DNA of 64,000 nt from Bacteroidota bacterium (GTDB lineage: Bacteria; Bacteroidota; Bacteroidia; Chitinophagales; Chitinophagaceae), in NCBI GenBank assembly GCA_023386045.1, contig JAEWKK010000030.1:1-64000 (forward strand), read 5' to 3'. The notes under the pieces are model-generated. The model did no database searches, had not been told where the DNA came from, and worked only from the letters and a program-made list of their open reading frames with translations. This document shows positions 60,481-64,000 of the stretch, in pieces; the first letter of the stretch is position 1; every line of letters starts with the position of its first letter. A program made the position numbers and the translations under genes.

Positions 60481-60596
60481 GTAGGCGAAGATAAAAGCAA
60501 AGCAGTATTTTTATTGAAGAAGAGGCCAGCACAAAGACGAAAGTTTTTTTGTAACCTCATTTGCATCACCATCGTCAGATACCAAAACCAACAGTT

Positions 60597-61316
60597 ATGA
60601 GAATAATAATTCTGGGCTTTTTATTGATCAGTCTTGCTTCCTGTCATTTCCTTGGCATAGGAGAAAAAGTTTATGGTGATGGCAATGTTGTTAAACAGGA
60701 ACGTTCTGCAGGTAATTTTAATAGTGTTGAAGTCAGTGGTTCCATCACAGTACGTGTGAGGCAGGCTGCTACTCATGGTGTCAGCATTGAAACAGACCAG
60801 AACCTTCAACAATACATTGAAGCATTCGTTACCGGTGATAAGCTGGTAATTCATAGCAGGGATGGTTACAACCTGGATCCTTCACGAGACATTGTTGTTT
60901 ATGTTTCTGCTCCTTTGTTCAGGGATATAGATGTTTCAGGTGCCTGTGACATCATCAGCGAGGGATTGATCAAATCCAATGAACCGATGAATGTGAGTGT
61001 AAGCGGATCAGGGAATATAGAAATGGAAGTTGACCTTCCTTCAATTGAAACTGAAGTATCTGGTAGTGGTGGAGTGAATTTAAAAGGCCGCGCCACCAAT
61101 TTCGAATCAACAGTAAGCGGATCAGGTGAGATCAAATGCTTTGACCTGGCAGCTGAAACTATTAAGATCAGTATTTCTGGCGGGGGAGATGCAGAGGTCA
61201 ATGCCAGCAAAAAACTGGATGTAGAAGTTTCAGGCTCAGGTAATGTAGTGTATAAAGGCGATCCCCAGGTTTCAAAAGATATTTCAGGTTCCGGAAGCGT
61301 GGAGAAAGCTTCCTGA
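60597..61316 (+). CDS. Head GIN domain lipoprotein (DUF2807)
   Basis: The 239-residue protein has a lipoprotein signal (LISLASC) and a right-handed beta-helix-like domain built from repeated SGSGxxxxx units, for example VSVSGSGNIEMEV, TEVSGSGGVN and VEVSGSGNVVYKG. This is the GIN/DUF2807 pattern found in Bacteroidota envelope proteins. ATG at 60597 is chosen over an upstream in-frame codon at 60561. It is convergent with pbpC, 15 bases apart. Confidence 0.9.
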   Translation: MRIIILGFLLISLASCHFLGIGEKVYGDGNVVKQERSAGNFNSVEVSGSITVRVRQAATHGVSIETDQNLQQYIEAFVTGDKLVIHSRDGYNLDPSRDIVVYVSAPLFRDIDVSGACDIISEGLIKSNEPMNVSVSGSGNIEMEVDLPSIETEVSGSGGVNLKGRATNFESTVSGSGEIKCFDLAAETIKISISGGGDAEVNASKKLDVEVSGSGNVVYKGDPQVSKDISGSGSVEKAS

Positions 61317-61331
61317 TTGAAGCCTTTGCAT

Positions 61332-63674
61332 TTATAAATTGATGTATCTCACATTGATCCTGATATTCCTGTTTCTTCCCTTGTCATCGGTACAGGAGAT
61401 CTTTACCGGTCCTTCACCAGGAATAAAGAATTGCTTTTCACCTGCCTGACTGGATTTATAAAACCTGTCATTGATGTACCAGTAAATTTTTGACACATCC
61501 GGCCCGGTGCTGGCGCTTAGCTGCAATGGTTCGGGATCTTTTTTATTAATCAGGTATTCACTGCCATTTTTGGGTGAAGTGATAGCAGGCCCATTGCCAC
61601 GAAAAATTTTTTCGCAATCAGGGTTATGAGGTGGTAGATGAGTATAAGGCATGCCATTCTCCTCAAAATAATTCTGCATCTCCGGGGATATGTCGGGAAA
61701 AAGCTTTTTGATAAATCCAGATTCAGGCGAACAGCTTTCACAATAAGATATGCTGCCATCGGCTGAAATTCTTATTTCTTTTAAATGCTGGCAGTTTAGT
61801 GTTGTGCTTACCAGTGGAATAAAATAATCAGTAATCAAATTGGTGCAATGTGTCCCCGGCGGCAAGCCTGTTTCACTGCAAACCTGTCTCCACTCACAAT
61901 CTTTTGGAGGTTCATACCATTCTGAGTTGCTGTCGTAATCAATGGTGTTGAAAATTTTAAAAAGCAATGGTGTGGCTGTTTGTGCACCGCTTAGTTCAGG
62001 AACTCCTGTACCTGAAAAATTTCCTACCCAAACACCAACAGTGTAATTGCGGTTATAACCTATGCTCCAGGCATCACGTCGGCCATAAGAAGTACCCGTT
62101 TTCCAGGCAATCTTTGGCATGTGCTCTGTAATTGACCAATTGATTGGAAAATCAGGACGATTGACGCGGGAAAGAATGTCAGTGATCATAAAGCTTGCTG
62201 CAGGAGAAATTATGGTTTGTGATTTGGAAACAGAATCATCACGCGTGTATTGAGGACTGTAATAAATTCCGTTGTTGGCAAAGGTGGAAAACAGGCCGGT
62301 GAGTTCTTCAAGTGTTGCACCGCAACCTCCCAGGATCATGGATAGGCCAAGCTTTCCCCGGTCTTTTTTAATTTGTTTGAAATCACAGCTTGCCAGATGG
62401 TTAATCAACTGGTCCTTTCCTAATAGCTGCAGGCTTTTTACAGAAGGAATATTCAGTGAATGCTCGAGTGCATATTCCACTGTTACATTGCCATTGAATT
62501 TACGATCATAATTTTCAGGAGCATAACCGCTGTAATTTACCGGCACGTCCGTGATGATGGATTTGGGAGTCAGCAAACCTTCATCAAAGCACAATCCGTA
62601 CAACAATGGTTTTAAAGTACTTCCAGGTTGCCTGATTGCTGCGGCTCCATTTACCTGCCCTCCATCTATAGTATCCTTAAAATTTGCAGAGCCTACATAA
62701 GTGATCACCCGGTGTGTTTTGTTATCGATCACAATAATAGATGCGTTGCGGATATTGCCTGATCTTAACGAGCGGATATAATCTTCAGCAAGCTTTTCGA
62801 TTTTAAGTTGCGTGTTTAAAACGATATTGGTTTGAATGGATTCCTTGCTGCTTTGCTTTTTAAGTTGATAGGAAAGATGAGGAAGAAAATGTGGGACGAT
62901 GTTGCGCCTGGCATTCAAAGGTTCTGCAAGCGCATCTGCTATTTCTTTTTTTGAAAAAACTCCTTCTTCCGCAAATTTCCTGAGCCATCGGTTTCTTTCC
63001 TCTACTATCAATCCATTGGATCTTCCAATTACAAGAGAAGATGGTCGGTTGGGAATGATAGACAGTGCTGTTATTTCTGCCAGTGATAGATGATCTGGAT
63101 CTTTTTTAAAGTACAGCAAAGAAGCGGATTTCACTCCTTCAATATTCCCGCCATAAGGAACAAGATTCAGGTAAAGCTGAAGAATTTCATCCTTGTCGTA
63201 TTTCCATTCCAGTTGAAAGGCACGGAACATTTCTACGCATTTGGTAAGAAGGTTTCTTTTTGAAGGATGCAGGGACCTGGCCACCTGCATGGTGATGGTA
63301 GATGCACCGGAGGTTCTTTTCATGCGAATGGTATTCATCCACGCTGCCCTGGCCACTGCAAAAACATTCACACCAGGGTGACTGTAAAAATACCTGTCTT
63401 CTTTAGCTATGATTGTTTTTCGCAGCAATGGAGAGATCTCATCCAACTCGGTTTTCATTCTCCATTTTTGATCAGAGGTGAGATAGGCATTGATCACTTC
63501 TCCCTTGTTATCCCTGATCACAGTTGAATATTCAATATCATCAGGCAGGGGAAAAATAAGATTGAGCAGTAGAAAGGAGAGAAAAAAAGCAACAATTACT
63601 ATTATCAATCTTTTAACAAGAGATAATAATTTTCGCTTTGTAACTTTCTGATATAATCTTTTATATGGACTCAT
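61332..63674 (-). CDS. pbpC: Penicillin-binding protein 1C
   Basis: The 780-residue protein is a class A PBP: N-terminal membrane helix (about 22-42), glycosyltransferase domain with catalytic E92 in KEDRYFYSHPGV, transpeptidase domain with S352 and K355 in QPGSTLKPLL, SLN in EHSLNIPS and KTG in WKTGTSYGR, and a C-terminal biPBP_C domain (NGSEYLINKKDPEP). The C-terminal domain marks type 1C. It is divergent from an alpha-2-macroglobulin-like gene, its usual partner. Confidence 0.95.
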   Translation of the reverse strand: MSPYKRLYQKVTKRKLLSLVKRLIIVIVAFFLSFLLLNLIFPLPDDIEYSTVIRDNKGEVINAYLTSDQKWRMKTELDEISPLLRKTIIAKEDRYFYSHPGVNVFAVARAAWMNTIRMKRTSGASTITMQVARSLHPSKRNLLTKCVEMFRAFQLEWKYDKDEILQLYLNLVPYGGNIEGVKSASLLYFKKDPDHLSLAEITALSIIPNRPSSLVIGRSNGLIVEERNRWLRKFAEEGVFSKKEIADALAEPLNARRNIVPHFLPHLSYQLKKQSSKESIQTNIVLNTQLKIEKLAEDYIRSLRSGNIRNASIIVIDNKTHRVITYVGSANFKDTIDGGQVNGAAAIRQPGSTLKPLLYGLCFDEGLLTPKSIITDVPVNYSGYAPENYDRKFNGNVTVEYALEHSLNIPSVKSLQLLGKDQLINHLASCDFKQIKKDRGKLGLSMILGGCGATLEELTGLFSTFANNGIYYSPQYTRDDSVSKSQTIISPAASFMITDILSRVNRPDFPINWSITEHMPKIAWKTGTSYGRRDAWSIGYNRNYTVGVWVGNFSGTGVPELSGAQTATPLLFKIFNTIDYDSNSEWYEPPKDCEWRQVCSETGLPPGTHCTNLITDYFIPLVSTTLNCQHLKEIRISADGSISYCESCSPESGFIKKLFPDISPEMQNYFEENGMPYTHLPPHNPDCEKIFRGNGPAITSPKNGSEYLINKKDPEPLQLSASTGPDVSKIYWYINDRFYKSSQAGEKQFFIPGEGPVKISCTDDKGRNRNIRINVRYINL

Positions 63675-63698
63675 CGAGTCTGCCTCCTTAGCAAGTTG

Positions 63699-63733
63699 TA
63701 CACGAATTTAATTCACGGATCACACGAATTTAT
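63699..63733. repeat. Short word repeat CACGAATTT/CACGGATCA upstream of pbpC
   Basis: TACACGAATTTAATTCACGG and CACACGAATTTA are repeats of one word in the pbpC upstream region. They resemble the CACAGATTA words at 44262-44718. Only one orientation is present here. Confidence 0.5.
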
Positions 63734-63888
63734 TTTCCTGGTTAATTTTTGAAAAGCTTAAGAATAAGCTTCGAAACAGATTCCTGTGCGCCGTTGCAAA
63801 ACTCGGACAATGGTATTCATTCTGTTGTTTGCAGTTTTGAGGTTTCAATGATCTTTAATATTTTTCGCAACAATACCAACTCGTTTTT

Positions 63889-64000
63889 ATGCGCATCAAA
63901 AATTACATGGCGATCACTCTGGTGGTTGCTATTTTTTTATTTTCATGTACCCGTAATTATGTTGTTCTTGAATCAACCACGGCAAAAGGAGAGGTGCCTC
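63889..64000 (+). CDS. Alpha-2-macroglobulin-like lipoprotein, N-terminus (cut by window edge)
   Basis: The frame starts MRIKNYMAITLVVAIFLFSC, a lipoprotein signal with Cys at residue 20, and continues TRNYVVLESTTAKGEVP. The AKGEVP motif right after the lipid anchor is typical, from memory, of the Bacteroidota alpha-2-macroglobulin family, which is usually encoded next to pbpC. Only 37 residues are visible, so the call rests on this and on the neighbour. Confidence 0.5.
   Translation, partial: MRIKNYMAITLVVAIFLFSCTRNYVVLESTTAKGEVP

Noticed and set aside
1..64000. tRNA or rRNA genes
   Set aside because: No T-loop/acceptor pattern or rRNA-like stretch was noticed on either strand by eye; a covariance-model scan would be decisive.

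Overview
The window looks like a chromosomal segment of a Bacteroidota bacterium, most likely in or near the Chitinophagaceae. The gene families point there: DUF2795, DUF5777, DUF6427, a head-GIN lipoprotein, PNPOx-like stress proteins and an ATP-dependent PEP carboxykinase. So do Bacteroidota-type promoters (TAnnTTTG) in front of housekeeping genes, A-rich leaders with few Shine-Dalgarno sites, and AT-leaning composition. No rRNA, tRNA, CRISPR array or prophage was found. A fragment of an IS481-like transposase may be cut by the left edge, and the start of an alpha-2-macroglobulin-like lipoprotein is cut by the right edge.

Positions 1-31 kb are mostly housekeeping: rRNA methyltransferases (rsmG, rsmI), purine synthesis (purS, purQ), phosphatidylserine synthase, aminopeptidase P, an M1 peptidase, pckA, a deoxynucleoside kinase, trpS, gatC, cobalamin adenosyltransferase, dsbD, kup, oxyR, tandem LD-carboxypeptidases and metG. 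The standout here is an ABC ATPase (13265-14350) whose nucleotide-binding domain is interrupted in frame by a complete RDD membrane domain. Two convergent intergenic gaps (9290-9552 and 13024-13264) are filled by inverted arrays of short words of the type ATGAAC/TATGAACC.

Positions 31-34.2 kb hold a co-directional cell-envelope cluster: a di-heme and a mono-heme c-type lipoprotein, an OB-fold protein, a YceI protein and a DUF5777 beta-barrel.

Positions 34.3-53.5 kb form a dense stress and DNA-maintenance block. It contains a lone receiver protein, YtxH, holin-X, DUF1328, lmo0937, PA2169, a DUF892 ferritin-like protein, a four-helix copper protein, two PNPOx-like proteins, YihY, a low-affinity iron permease family protein, a histone-H1-like Lys-rich protein, topoisomerase IB, Ku and a three-domain LigD. 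In its middle lies an operon of rpoN (sigma-54), an NtrC-type activator, a degenerate ATPase-domain protein and a receiver-PAS-histidine kinase. Almost every transcription unit in this block is preceded, on the correct strand, by a motif TGGYAN-N5-TTNN. It resembles a sigma-54 -24/-12 promoter with a relaxed -12 half. I saw the motif at only one unit outside the block (DUF2795). This suggests a general-stress and NHEJ regulon run by sigma-54, and is the main hypothesis I would follow.

Positions 53.5-64 kb carry an SMP-30-like lactonase abutting ligD, a membrane histidine kinase, gcvP, an SDR oxidoreductase, a GIN-domain lipoprotein and penicillin-binding protein 1C, which diverges from the alpha-2-macroglobulin-like gene at the edge.

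Many starts were set by moving from an upstream TTG or GTG codon to the ATG that gives a family-like N-terminus.
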